Source of the DNA: RGIG7111 sp036839975
Lineage (GTDB): Bacteria; Bacillota; Clostridia; Peptostreptococcales; Anaerovoracaceae
Assembly (NCBI GenBank): GCA_036839975.1
Contig: DAISVU010000025.1
Span: 1-17,828, forward strand
DNA: 17,828 nucleotides
Direction of reading: 5' to 3'
Part shown: positions 7,301 to 16,065 of the stretch, one piece after another
How positions within the stretch are numbered: the first letter of the stretch is position 1
Layout of the letters: each line of letters opens with the position of its first letter
Made by a program: the position numbers and the translations under genes
The notes under the pieces: generated by a model
What the model was told of the DNA's origin: nothing
The model's database searches: none
What the model saw: only the letters and a program-made list of their open reading frames with translations

Positions 7301-9909
7301 TTACACCGTCTCCATCCATGTGTTAATCGCTTTCTCAAATTCTTCCATTCTATTATCATTGTTAAAGAACGGGAATCCGATTATTTTATAATCATTTGCA
7401 AATAACCCTGTGACTGAATGCTCTTTTTCAATCTGCATTGAAAACGCTTCTTTCCAAGCATCATTATCTAAGAGTTGATTGCCTTTAGGTTCAACATATC
7501 CCTGATAAGTGAGACTTCCTTCGCTTCTTTGCTTTCTTACAAACAGCAAAAAGTCAGGTTCAAATCGCTCTCCAGCTTCAAAAGAATATATAGCCAATTC
7601 AGGAATTCTTTCATTCCTAACAACATAGTATTCCAGGTTCTTTTCTTTCAGTTTTGGCTCTATATGTGTTTTAAAATACTTTACAAAAAGTTTTTCTTCG
7701 CTCGTTCCGTAGTTGTCATTAAATACATACCAACTCTCATTTGTTAAGTCTAATCTATATTCTTCATTTGAACAGTTGTTTTGAGAATTTCCTTTTCCAC
7801 CATTCCCTTCTATTGACCCTAAACTTATTTTCTTGTCTTTCAAAATCACTTTAAGCTGCTTAGGTTCAAATTCTTTAGAACCTACATATTCAGGCTTGAT
7901 AGCCATAACATGCGATGCAACTTTTACTAAGGCGTGCTTCACAGCTGAAAATAAAATCTTTCCATTAACTTCATCTTGAGAATATGTTATTTCCACATTA
8001 GAGTTTCCAAGAAACTCATCTGAAGTTAAAAACTCCCTCATTGACTTTAGAGATGGATATTTCTCTTTAAGTATGTCAAAACGAAGTTCCTCAAAGTATT
8101 CTATAGCCCCAAGCAAGATATTATAATCTATATCCTTGAATTTAATGCTCTTCAGATTTGTCTTAATGGTGCTTGTGTTTGCAGTATCATCGCCTATAAG
8201 ATTTACAATATTACCTTTGCCAGAAAGAGCCGTGTAGTAATATGTTTTCGTTTTCATACTCGGTTCAAGAGAATGCACTTCATCTCGTCCTTTCAGCAAT
8301 CTTTTATTGGAAAACACAAAGCTCTTCTTATAAAAATCACTATCCTTAAACTCATCTTTAAGTCTGTATTCCAAAATAATCGGATCAGGTGCCTGCAACC
8401 CTGTTTCTATAAGGGCATTCTTTAATTCCGATATATATCTTGAGTCATTTTTGCTGTGAAAGTACATTGTTTCCAAAATACGATTAGGATTCGATATATC
8501 GCCATCAAATTTTCTTTTAAATTTAAGTTCCTCATCATCTACAACAAATGGGCAATATCTCGCACCTCGTCCAATAAGCTGTGCTTCTTTGATTGTGTAG
8601 TTTCCTATCTTTCCACCTGATTTACTTTGTCTTGTATCATACAGACGGACTATATCAAAGAGGTTGAGTACATCCCATCCTTCATTTAGCATATCTACCG
8701 CAAAGATAAGTCTAATCGGATTATCAAGATCTTCCAGAGAATTGACTAACAACTGATTTTCATTGTTATTATCCGAAGAACCATTCATTATTATCGAAGT
8801 ATCTTCGGTAAATGCAGTCTTAATTGACTGCTCCAAAAACTCCAGAGTATCATCCTTTTCCTTGAAATAATTTATCGCTTCCGTCAATTTTTCTATTCCA
8901 ACCAATTCTAAATTCTGAATTTCGTAGCTTGTCAACTCCTTAACTTTCTTAAAAAATTCATCATAGAAACTTTTTGACTCATCTATTTTTTTTGATTTAA
9001 GCATAACCACAGGCTTAATATTAAGTTTTAAGTCAGCAAACAAAAATTTCCTGTACTCACTCATTACGAGAGCCATAAGCGTTCTTGTCCATAAATCGGT
9101 ATCTGTTGCGAAGTTCTGGAAGTCTTTTGTATATCCGCTTTCCCTAAAAGAAATAAGCGGATAGTTAAAGATGATTTTATCCTTATATTTCTGTAACACA
9201 TTTGCATCTTTTAAATCGCAAGTAGCTGTGAATTCGAGCATAATACTATCTCTATTTCGTGACAAAGCATTTGTAACAGAATATTCCCAGCTTTTAGCAG
9301 CTTCTTCTTCGTCTTTAGTAGGTTTCTTAGTTAGTGAATTGATATGATGACTCTCATCAGATATAAAAACCACTTTATTATTTTCAAAGTCATCATAGGT
9401 CAGCGAATTTTCTTTCGCTTCAAATAAGTCCATATGAAGTTTTTGCGTAGTAGTAAACAATATTTCGATGTCATCATCTAAAACATTACCACTAAAGTTT
9501 TCTACTCCTTTTATATTGACCTTTTTCCCTAAGTACTCTACAACATCATTGAATAGGGACTTATTTGAAAGCGGATTGATAAAATTATCAATCGTTTTTT
9601 CAAGCACATTAGTCTGATTTACGAAGAATAAAAATTTTCTATACCCCTTTGTATATAAGTACAATATCAGGCCTGCCATAATGACAGTTTTACCACTTCC
9701 TGTAGCCATATGAAAAAGAGTATGGACTTGCTTATTTTTTCTTAATCCATCATTGTCAAAATATAAAGTAAAGTTTGTAAAGGCATCAATCTGATACTCT
9801 CTTAGAGAGATTTTTTTGAAAGTCCACTGTTAATAATTTCAGGGAAGCCGACATTCATAGCAACTTCTTTTGCGACATCTAATTTTTCATATAAAAACTG
9901 TTCCGACAT
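7301..9909 (-). CDS. res: Type III restriction enzyme Res subunit, split by a -1 frameshift
   Basis: This is the helicase/nuclease subunit, which translocates on DNA and cuts with Mod. From ATG 9909 (ribosome binding site GGAGG inside the mod end, 1 nt after its stop) the frame reads MSEQFLYEKLDVAKEVAMN and stops at TAA after 35 codons. Shifting -1 at the A7 run (9811-9817) continues smoothly as SKKISLREYQIDAF..HMATGSGKT, giving about 869 residues. Counted from the internal Met at 9709 (802 aa), the motifs are Walker A ATGSGKT, the DExH box ISDESHH, motif III EFTAT, motif VI QLIGRGARY, and a C-terminal PD-(D/E)xK nuclease with D719 and E740-x-K742. The bulk of the gene is intact. Only the joint between the Q-motif-like N-terminus and Walker A is out of frame. 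Initiation at 9709 alone would lack the N-terminal strand before Walker A and probably be inactive. Confidence 0.88.
9811..9817 (-). other. A7 slippery run at the res frame break
   Basis: On the coding strand the zero frame reads TCA AAA AAA TCT CTC TAA, so the heptamer A AAA AAA is in the exact register of a -1 slippery site. The zero-frame stop follows two codons later, and a small hairpin CTCTC-TAA-GAGAG begins one base after the run. That spacing is shorter than usual for programmed frameshifting. The alternatives are a one-base change in the run (mutation, phase variation or sequencing error), or RNA polymerase slippage. Confidence 0.7.
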
Positions 9910-9910
9910 A

Positions 9911-11659
9911 TTAGACCTCCGCATAGAAAGATTTTGTGAATCCCTTGTCCGACTCACTTATAGCATAGCTTTCATCATCCATATCCGAGTAATTTACATA
10001 GAGTTTGTTCTTATCGACTAAACTGATAAGAGCCTTTTTCTTCTCTTCCAATTCAAGTGAATCAAATGCTTCATCAGCTTTCTTAAGCTCTTCTCTTGTG
10101 ATATATGGAACAATGCGTTCATCTATATAGATTTCATTCTTTATTTCAGAGATTGTTTTTTCTGAAGCCGCTTGAATTTTTTCAATGAGCGTACTTGCGT
10201 TTTCAAGAAGCTCACAATAGACAAACGAACCTCCACCTTGCCATTCTACAAATTTAGAAATTCCTGCGGTATCACCACCTATAACTTTTTGTAATCTTGG
10301 TAATATTAAATCTATTTGATTCACCATTTGCTCAACTCCAATATATCTCCGATTAAGTTTATGAGCTGTAGCTGCTGATGTTCCAGTGCCTATATGAAAG
10401 TCAAGAACTAAATCACCTTCATCTGTTGCCATTTCAAGAATACGCTTAATTAATGCTTCTGGTTTCTGCCCACCTTTAAATTCTTTCAATGCTTCAACAT
10501 CTGCTTTATTTCCATCTTTATATGCTCGTGGATCAGCATATACCTGTTGAATATCATTCCACACAGTTGAAAGTGGTACTCCTTTGCTCTCATCAAGATA
10601 TTGTTTTGTCCAAATTGGATTTCCATTTTCATCTTTTCCTCTTTGCCTACGTTGATACTTTCTCCCATCATCATCTATATATTTAAACCAGTCTTTTATG
10701 TATTTTTCACTATATGGAACATAAACTCTATTTTGTTTACGCTCAGAATATGATTTGGCATAATGCAAAATATAATCATGTATATTTACAGGCTTTGGGG
10801 TTGCTGCTCGCCCTCCAGAAGGAGAACCATATGCCCAAATTATTTCTTCAATAAAATTATCTTCACCAAATATTCCATCACAAAGAGTTTTCAAATAATG
10901 AGATTGATTTATATCAATATGAACGAAAATGTTGCCTGTTACATGTAAAAGTCTCTTTGCTAATTCCAAACGATTTTTCATAAAAACAAGCCATGTTGAA
11001 CGAGAAAATTTATCATTGTAATTGAAACTATCCGATCCAGTATTAAATGGCGGATCAATATAAATGCACTTAACTTTACCCTCGTACCGTTTCAACAAGC
11101 TTGAAAGTGCAATCAAGTTATTTCCCTTAATAATTAAATTGTCATTCTCATCAAAAGTAATATTTTCTTCGATGCCGTCTTTCGTATATCTCTTTGCGTT
11201 CGTAAAAACTTTCGGAGCAAGCATTTTGCTAATCTCATCGCTTGCAATAGTCTCATTGTAGAAAATCTCTTTACGCTTCTGATCTTCCTTATCCTGACCA
11301 CCTTCAAGGACACAATCTTTATATGGAAAGTCTAATACCACATCATTCGACTTTGAGATGAAGTCTCCACCATTAGTTAATCCGATTTTATTTGTATATC
11401 TCGTATATGAGTCTGGCAAAAATTCTTTCGACTCAATAAACCAAGCAAAACCTTGTTTATCGAAAATAAGTGTCCCATTTACATCCTTAAAAAATCTTTC
11501 TTTGATTTTTGCATTTGATAAAAGTAAACACAACAATTCTTTATCCATTGTCATTACATCGCTATAAACTATCGCCTTGAGCAATTTACCATCATCAGAA
11601 ATATACTTTGAATTTGTCTTTAATACTTCCACGACTATTTCAAAAATGTTTTTATTCAT
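9911..11659 (-). CDS. mod: Type III DNA methyltransferase, Mod subunit
   Basis: An adenine-N6 methyltransferase and the sequence-recognition subunit of the type III system (582 aa). The catalytic motif DPPFNTGSDSFNY lies at residues 202-214 and the S-adenosylmethionine motif FHIGTGT at 421-427, in the beta-class order (DPPF first). GGQKPEALIKRIL precedes motif I at about 397-409. The region between (about 270-395) should hold the target recognition domain. Together with the 200 residues before the DPPF motif this is the usual build of Mod proteins. The start directly follows the regulator stop (TAA-ATG, no gap) with GGAGG inside the regulator's end. Mod alone can methylate, so host protection would persist even if res is off. 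The recognition sequence cannot be read from the protein. Confidence 0.93.
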   Translation of the reverse strand: MNKNIFEIVVEVLKTNSKYISDDGKLLKAIVYSDVMTMDKELLCLLLSNAKIKERFFKDVNGTLIFDKQGFAWFIESKEFLPDSYTRYTNKIGLTNGGDFISKSNDVVLDFPYKDCVLEGGQDKEDQKRKEIFYNETIASDEISKMLAPKVFTNAKRYTKDGIEENITFDENDNLIIKGNNLIALSSLLKRYEGKVKCIYIDPPFNTGSDSFNYNDKFSRSTWLVFMKNRLELAKRLLHVTGNIFVHIDINQSHYLKTLCDGIFGEDNFIEEIIWAYGSPSGGRAATPKPVNIHDYILHYAKSYSERKQNRVYVPYSEKYIKDWFKYIDDDGRKYQRRQRGKDENGNPIWTKQYLDESKGVPLSTVWNDIQQVYADPRAYKDGNKADVEALKEFKGGQKPEALIKRILEMATDEGDLVLDFHIGTGTSAATAHKLNRRYIGVEQMVNQIDLILPRLQKVIGGDTAGISKFVEWQGGGSFVYCELLENASTLIEKIQAASEKTISEIKNEIYIDERIVPYITREELKKADEAFDSLELEEKKKALISLVDKNKLYVNYSDMDDESYAISESDKGFTKSFYAEV

Positions 11660-11878
11660 TTATTTATCCTCCAAACTATTTTTTTCAATACAGATTAAAT
11701 CCCCAATATCTGTTCCAAGTTCTTCACAAATTTTTCCGATAATCGCAAGCGATACAGCATCTCCCCTAACCATTTTTGAGATTGTAGTAGGCGATACCCC
11801 TGTTTTATCAATTAGGTCTTTTTTCTTCATATTCTTATCTATTAGAGTCTTCCAAAGTCCATTGTAATTGAATTTCAT
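11660..11878 (-). CDS. XRE-family helix-turn-helix regulator of the restriction operon
   Basis: A 72-residue protein that is almost entirely a Cro/CI-type domain, with the helix-turn-helix around DLIDKTGVSPTTISKMVRGDAVSL followed by the typical IGKICEELGTDIGDLI. AAGGAGA lies 7 bases before the ATG. It is the first gene of the cassette and abuts mod without a gap. It probably controls the operon from the promoter just upstream, like a controller or repressor that delays restriction. Whether it activates or represses cannot be told. Confidence 0.85.
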   Translation of the reverse strand: MKFNYNGLWKTLIDKNMKKKDLIDKTGVSPTTISKMVRGDAVSLAIIGKICEELGTDIGDLICIEKNSLEDK

Positions 11879-11911
11879 TATTATCTCTCCTTATTCCATA
11901 AAAATGGATTT

Positions 11912-11941
11912 TTTATACATATATTGTATCACAACCAACAA
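11912..11941 (-). promoter_or_regulatory. Candidate promoter of the regulator-mod-res-NTPase operon
   Basis: On the minus strand TTGTTG (11936-11941) and TATAAA (11912-11917) are separated by 18 bases, and the regulator ATG follows 33 bases later. The overlapping TACAAT at about 11924-11929 is a possible alternative -10. This is the only intergenic gap upstream of the cassette, and it lies after a terminator, which supports independent transcription. Confidence 0.45.
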
Positions 11942-11966
11942 GTTATTACCATGCACAAGATAGCAC

Positions 11967-12000
11967 AAAGAATAATCGGTGCAGTCCTAAGACCACACCG
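11967..12000 (-). terminator. Terminator of the mobilization operon
   Basis: On the minus strand CGGTGTGGTC (11991-12000) pairs with GACTGCACCG (11977-11986) across the loop TTAG, giving ten pairs of which two are G-U. It is followed by ATTATTCTTT. It lies 9 bases past the relaxase stop. This separates the mobilization genes from the restriction cassette. Confidence 0.7.
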
Positions 12001-12009
12001 ACCATAAAA

Positions 12010-13443
12010 TTATCTTTCTGCTTCTTGAGATATCTTATTCTTTCTCTTATGATTTCCCCTTTCTTCAGCCTGATACTTCTTAATCACGCAAATAACCGAA
12101 TCTTTTTTCTTCTCCGTTTTATCCCTACCAAGATAATCATTCATATTAACTTTCAAATGCTCCAATTCATCATGCTCTGCTACTAATAAATTATGCTTCT
12201 TCGCAATCTCCTCTTGTTTAACTTGTAATCCTTTAGAATGCTCATTTAACTTCCTAAAGAGATTCTTACCAGATTTTGTCTTTAACTCTCCTACTACAAT
12301 ATGTCTCAAGTGCGGAAATTGATTAAGGAAAATATCTATTTCCTCATAGGACTTCTGATAGGCTTCTACATCTTTTCTGTTCATCATCATATAAATCTTG
12401 TCGTTCGGATTTTTGTGATAGCCTTCGCAATGTTCTCTTTTGCTGATGCAGATTTGAATATGTTTAACGACTTCCTTTATCCTCTTTTGCTCCCATGAAA
12501 GTTTATCAAATTCTTGTTTCAATTCATTTTTTTGAAATGATATTTTTTGGATTCCTTTTTCCAGTGCTTCCATAGAGGTAAAGCCTTTATCTCTTATTTT
12601 TAATAGAATTTTGGATGCTACTTGCATGTTGGTGTGAACTACCCAATCCTGATTTCCATATTTGGTTTTATCAACAAACTCCCCTATTTCTTTATCTCGG
12701 ATTCTTTCTTTGATTTTTTCTTCTGTGTAATTATCCCCTATGGTTTTCGCTCTGGTAAATCTCTGCTGATTTTTCTGTTTGAAAGCAATATGCTTTCCAA
12801 ACTTGATTTCATATCCATATTGTTCCATTATTTTAAGAAAATGTTCCCAGTTTATTGCTTTTTGGATTACTCTATCCATATCAAATTGAAGTCTTGATTT
12901 ATAGCTTTTTCCTTTTTTATCTTCATTCCAATCATACCAATTCACAAATTTTCTTTGCTTAATCTCGTTGATTTCCTTTTGTGTTTCTTGGTCGATAACA
13001 GACAAATTATGCTCCTTGCAAAGCTTGTCGCTTTGATTTCTGATGTTCATATATGAACCGTAATAGGAATGGTAAACTTTACCCTCATCAACATCTATGG
13101 AATTAAAAATGATGTGATTATGAATATGGTCTTTGTCAATATGAGTAGCCAATACATACTCATATTTTCCGTCTAAAATTTTATCGCAAAGTTCAATTCC
13201 CACTTGATGCGCTTCTTCAAAACTGACTTCTTCCGGAACAAAGGATTGAATTAGATGATGAGCCAAAGTCTTTGTCCTTGAGTTAAACTGTTTCTTGGTA
13301 AGTTCAAATTCTTTATGGGCGTTTTCTCTACTGCAAAGGTGCGTTGTAACATAGATTTCATCATTTGTTTTATCTCCGTTACAGATATAGTCTATCGCCT
13401 TTTTCAGTGTGGTTTTAATCGGATGTATCTTCGTAACTGCCAT
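12010..13443 (-). CDS. MobP-like relaxase
   Basis: Nicks oriT and pilots the strand during conjugative mobilization (477 aa). The N-terminal relaxase domain carries a likely catalytic Tyr in KKAIDYICNGDKT (Tyr19), a helper block LAHHLIQSF (about 60-68), and the metal-binding HxDxxHxHNH signature HIDKDHIHNHIIFN at residues 101-114. The part after about residue 290 is long, charged and coiled-coil-like, ending in a Lys-rich tail, as is common for Gram-positive mobilization relaxases. Its ATG overlaps the mobC stop by one base (TAATG), with GAGG upstream, so translation is coupled. Elements with such a relaxase but no transfer machinery of their own need a helper conjugative element. Confidence 0.92.
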   Translation of the reverse strand: MAVTKIHPIKTTLKKAIDYICNGDKTNDEIYVTTHLCSRENAHKEFELTKKQFNSRTKTLAHHLIQSFVPEEVSFEEAHQVGIELCDKILDGKYEYVLATHIDKDHIHNHIIFNSIDVDEGKVYHSYYGSYMNIRNQSDKLCKEHNLSVIDQETQKEINEIKQRKFVNWYDWNEDKKGKSYKSRLQFDMDRVIQKAINWEHFLKIMEQYGYEIKFGKHIAFKQKNQQRFTRAKTIGDNYTEEKIKERIRDKEIGEFVDKTKYGNQDWVVHTNMQVASKILLKIRDKGFTSMEALEKGIQKISFQKNELKQEFDKLSWEQKRIKEVVKHIQICISKREHCEGYHKNPNDKIYMMMNRKDVEAYQKSYEEIDIFLNQFPHLRHIVVGELKTKSGKNLFRKLNEHSKGLQVKQEEIAKKHNLLVAEHDELEHLKVNMNDYLGRDKTEKKKDSVICVIKKYQAEERGNHKRKNKISQEAER

Positions 13444-13823
13444 TATCCGATTACCTCATTGATAATATAGTCAGAAACTTTTTCTCTAAATTCTGATAGA
13501 AAAAGCAATTCGCCTTGCAACGCTTTTTTGATACTTTCAATATCATCTTTGTAAATAACCCCTGTGCTATTTACTGCCTTTGTAATCTGATTTAGGTTAG
13601 CCGAATTACGACTGACAAGAGAAGAAAGCTCCCTCAATTCTTTTCTAAACTCACCGGATATATCTATGCTGATAATTTTATTCTTGAAAATACTATCCCT
13701 GTAAAATTCTCTTTTACTATTGAAATTGGTCAATGCAAATCTTCGGTTAAATTCTTTCATATCTTCTTCATTCACCATAAAATGAACGGTACAGTTGTTT
13801 TTACGATTAACGTTCTTTGTCAT
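13443..13823 (-). CDS. mobC: MobC-like relaxosome accessory protein
   Basis: A 126-residue protein with a ribbon-helix-helix-like N-terminus (CTVHFMVNEEDMKEFNRRFA) and the C-terminal ANLNQITKAVN block typical of MobC. It binds oriT and helps the relaxase open the DNA. AAAGGAG lies 9 bases before the ATG. It is coupled to the relaxase gene by the TAATG overlap, and the candidate oriT lies directly upstream. Confidence 0.85.
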   Translation of the reverse strand: MTKNVNRKNNCTVHFMVNEEDMKEFNRRFALTNFNSKREFYRDSIFKNKIISIDISGEFRKELRELSSLVSRNSANLNQITKAVNSTGVIYKDDIESIKKALQGELLFLSEFREKVSDYIINEVIG

Positions 13824-13844
13824 TTATCATCACTCCTTTCTCAC

Positions 13845-13935
13845 TCAGGGTCTTAGGGTCTCCCTAAAATTGATTAAACTGAATTGCCAGCTTACAAGCC
13901 TACTTTTTCGACTGTGGTCAAAAAGTATATGCTTG
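13845..13935 (-). other. Candidate origin of transfer (oriT)
   Basis: The stretch just upstream of mobC has structure expected of an oriT. TACTTTTTCGAC (13901-13912) and GTCAAAAAGTA (13917-13927) form a stem with one bulged base and loop TGTG, inside outer arms AAGC and GCTT (13896-13899, 13931-13934). Closer to mobC are the direct repeat AGGGTCT-T-AGGGTCT (13848-13862) and the small palindrome TAGGG-TCT-CCCTA. The nic site would be expected beside the hairpin, possibly in CCTAAGACCCT on the minus strand, but this is inferred from position and structure only. Confidence 0.5.
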
Positions 13936-14014
13936 CTATCTACCTATAATTCATGATTTTTATAAATTCATCTTTAACTTACACAGAAAAAAGTGGATGT
14001 AACTTTTCAGTTTT

Positions 14015-14089
14015 ACCGTTTGCACCGTTCATACCGTACGACATTTTCTTATATACAAAACATCAAACGGTACGAACGGTTTGAACGGC
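14015..14089. repeat. Inverted triplets of 9-bp iterons, candidate replication origin
   Basis: Three 9-bp units beginning ACCGTT/ACCGTA (14015-14041) face three units ending AACGGT/AACGGC (14063-14089) across a 21-bp AT-rich spacer. The two arms pair at about 22 of 27 positions. The array lies between the helicase stop and the oriT region. No U-run follows on the minus strand, so it is not a simple terminator. Iterons beside a primase-helicase pair are what a replication origin of an autonomously replicating mobilizable element would look like; binding by the helicase or primase is inferred. Confidence 0.6.
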
Positions 14090-14092
14090 ATT

Positions 14093-15055
14093 TTAATAAA
14101 TCACATCCTCTGAATTATATTTAACTTGATAGTTATTGTTGTTTTTGCCTCGCTTCATTGTAATGCTGATTCCATTTTTTCTGAGAATATCTTTATTACG
14201 ATTTAAGGTCTTGCCGAATTGTTGCGGACTTTCTATCTCTAATTTTATCTTTGAGCAAATATCAACTATTGTTCCATCTATTTCTTTTAATTTAGGCATA
14301 AGTTGAACTAATCTTTGAATGGACGGTTCCAGCATTTCAATCGGATCCACTTTATCAAGCTCCAATATTTTTTTCGATGGATGAATTTTTACTTGATATA
14401 CCCTTGATTCAAAAAGCCTACTGGTTACATCTAAGCTAAACTCTGTATCAAATTCCGATGATTTATTTATAGCTATTATAGTGTCTACTGAACCGGATAA
14501 TGCTTGAGAACCTATCACTTTTTCACTCACACTTTTGATAGATGAATCCTTTTTTGTGTGATACATCATAATAAAGGTGCAACCATATTTTTCTATAAGC
14601 TCATAATACTTTGCCATAACCTCATAGGTATCATTGTAATCATTGGCATTATATTTTCTGTCATATTTTATCTTAGAAAAGGTATCAACTACGAACACCT
14701 CATAACCCAATTCAACATCAGATTTTATAATTCTTTCAAACTCATCAAAGTCTACATAACTTGTGCCTTCATAAAATTTCATAGTACTTGAACAAGGAAG
14801 CTCCAATCTTTTAATTCTTTCTTGAATTAGCCTTCCCGAGAGTTCATTGCAATAGTAAACAACCTTTGTTTTTCTAACTTTATTTTCAAGAAAATCAATT
14901 CCTTCGTTGATACATATACCAAGATTTAGTCCTAATGCAGTCTTTCCTTTTTTAGGAGAAGCTACTATCAAAGTAATACTTTTTCTTGCAATGATATTGT
15001 CCACAATATACTTATCAGAGGCATCAAACTCAGTATCTATCGTATATGCTTTCAA
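14093..15055 (-). CDS. RepA-like hexameric helicase (AAA_25/RecA-fold ATPase)
   Basis: A 320-residue RecA-fold ATPase resembling the replicative RepA helicase of mobilizable plasmids. A Walker A variant SPKKGKTA lies at residues 33-40, Walker B EVFVVDTFSK at about 119-128 with Asp124, and a sensor-like MMYHTKKD at about 163-170. The C-terminal 80 residues look like a small helical DNA-binding region (GTIVDICSKIKLEI..). The start is TTG at 15055 overlapping the primase TGA (TTGA), backed by a GGGAGG site at about 7-nt spacing, so the unusual start is well supported. Primase and helicase are translationally coupled. Iterons follow immediately downstream. Confidence 0.8.
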   Translation of the reverse strand: MKAYTIDTEFDASDKYIVDNIIARKSITLIVASPKKGKTALGLNLGICINEGIDFLENKVRKTKVVYYCNELSGRLIQERIKRLELPCSSTMKFYEGTSYVDFDEFERIIKSDVELGYEVFVVDTFSKIKYDRKYNANDYNDTYEVMAKYYELIEKYGCTFIMMYHTKKDSSIKSVSEKVIGSQALSGSVDTIIAINKSSEFDTEFSLDVTSRLFESRVYQVKIHPSKKILELDKVDPIEMLEPSIQRLVQLMPKLKEIDGTIVDICSKIKLEIESPQQFGKTLNRNKDILRKNGISITMKRGKNNNNYQVKYNSEDVIY

Positions 15056-15975
15056 CGAGCTACCTCCCTTGTTTTTCTGTGATAGTTATAATCCCAATAA
15101 TTCGTTCCGCCGACTTCCTGTGCCTTCTGAATACTTTGATTTAAGTATTTAATATATGCTGCCTCAGTTCTTCTTTTACTCATATCACCCATTCGGTTTA
15201 AGGCTGATTTCAGGAAGATCTCAAGCATTAAATCTGCATTTCCATGTGTAAAGCTGTTTAAGATAAGAAGCAATTGAAAATCGTCTTTGCTTGCATCACC
15301 TGTGGAATATTCACCTCTAAAAAGCTCTCTTCCTTTGCTATTAGTTATATAGATTGCCTTTAAAATTCCTTCAATATCCGGCACATCGCTATCTATATTT
15401 TTATAATAGGAAATTCGTTCTCTTATTGTTTCTTTAAGAGCATATTTTTCATAATAAAGGTTCAACTTATACTGTTCATTCTGTACTTCTGTGCAAGTTC
15501 CTATAACATCACCTGTCATAGCAATGCACTTATTTGACTTATACATTTCAAAACGATCAGCTTGATTGTTGATATTCTTATGAATTCTGCCCTTGGCAAA
15601 TATGTGGACTCCGTTGCCCGATACGGAAATTTCCTTATATATTTCGCCAAAATCACTTATGATGTCTCGCACATCCTCAAAGCTGTCCTTAACATTATCT
15701 AAATCAATGCAGACAAAAGGATCATATTCAGTTAAAACAAATGATAGTCCATCGCAACCACTTCTTTCCAATCCTTCTAAGGCTATTTCAAAGTTTGCCC
15801 AATTTTCTTCTTTGTTCCACTCATTCGATTCACAAGTTATTGGACTGATTGGAATCTTTACCAGTTTAATATTTCCATTTTTATCTTCGTTATGGTAAAT
15901 CTTGAACCATAAACACTGTTTACGTTCTTTTAATTCCTGCGGAATGTTTTTAATGTAATTTTCTTTGTTTATCAT
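15052..15975 (-). CDS. Primase-polymerase-like replication protein
   Basis: A 307-residue protein resembling the archaeo-eukaryotic primase superfamily (PrimPol/NrS-1-like). The metal-binding pair in CIDLDN (Asp91, Asp93), the SGNGVHIFAKG motif with His124, and FEMYKSNKCIAMTGD (143-156) appear in the order expected for this fold. The N-terminus (IPQELKERKQCLWFKIY, then IPISP) is typical of phage and plasmid members. The C-terminal third is helical with the ISYYKNIDSDVPDIEGILK region. ATG is preceded by TGGAGGT. Coupled to the helicase gene, it should prime element replication at a nearby origin. The assignment to primase is by motif, not by alignment. Confidence 0.7.
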   Translation of the reverse strand: MINKENYIKNIPQELKERKQCLWFKIYHNEDKNGNIKLVKIPISPITCESNEWNKEENWANFEIALEGLERSGCDGLSFVLTEYDPFVCIDLDNVKDSFEDVRDIISDFGEIYKEISVSGNGVHIFAKGRIHKNINNQADRFEMYKSNKCIAMTGDVIGTCTEVQNEQYKLNLYYEKYALKETIRERISYYKNIDSDVPDIEGILKAIYITNSKGRELFRGEYSTGDASKDDFQLLLILNSFTHGNADLMLEIFLKSALNRMGDMSKRRTEAAYIKYLNQSIQKAQEVGGTNYWDYNYHRKTREVAR

Positions 15976-16065
15976 TTTTTACCTCCATAATCGTGTTGAT
16001 GATAGAAGTACAACCTGATAAAATATTTTTTAGGAGTTGCAATCTTAGCAGGTTGCTTCTTGGCT

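Noticed and set aside
14015..14089. Rho-independent terminator after the helicase gene
   Set aside because: No U-run follows the structure in the direction of transcription, and the 9-bp unit periodicity fits iterons better.
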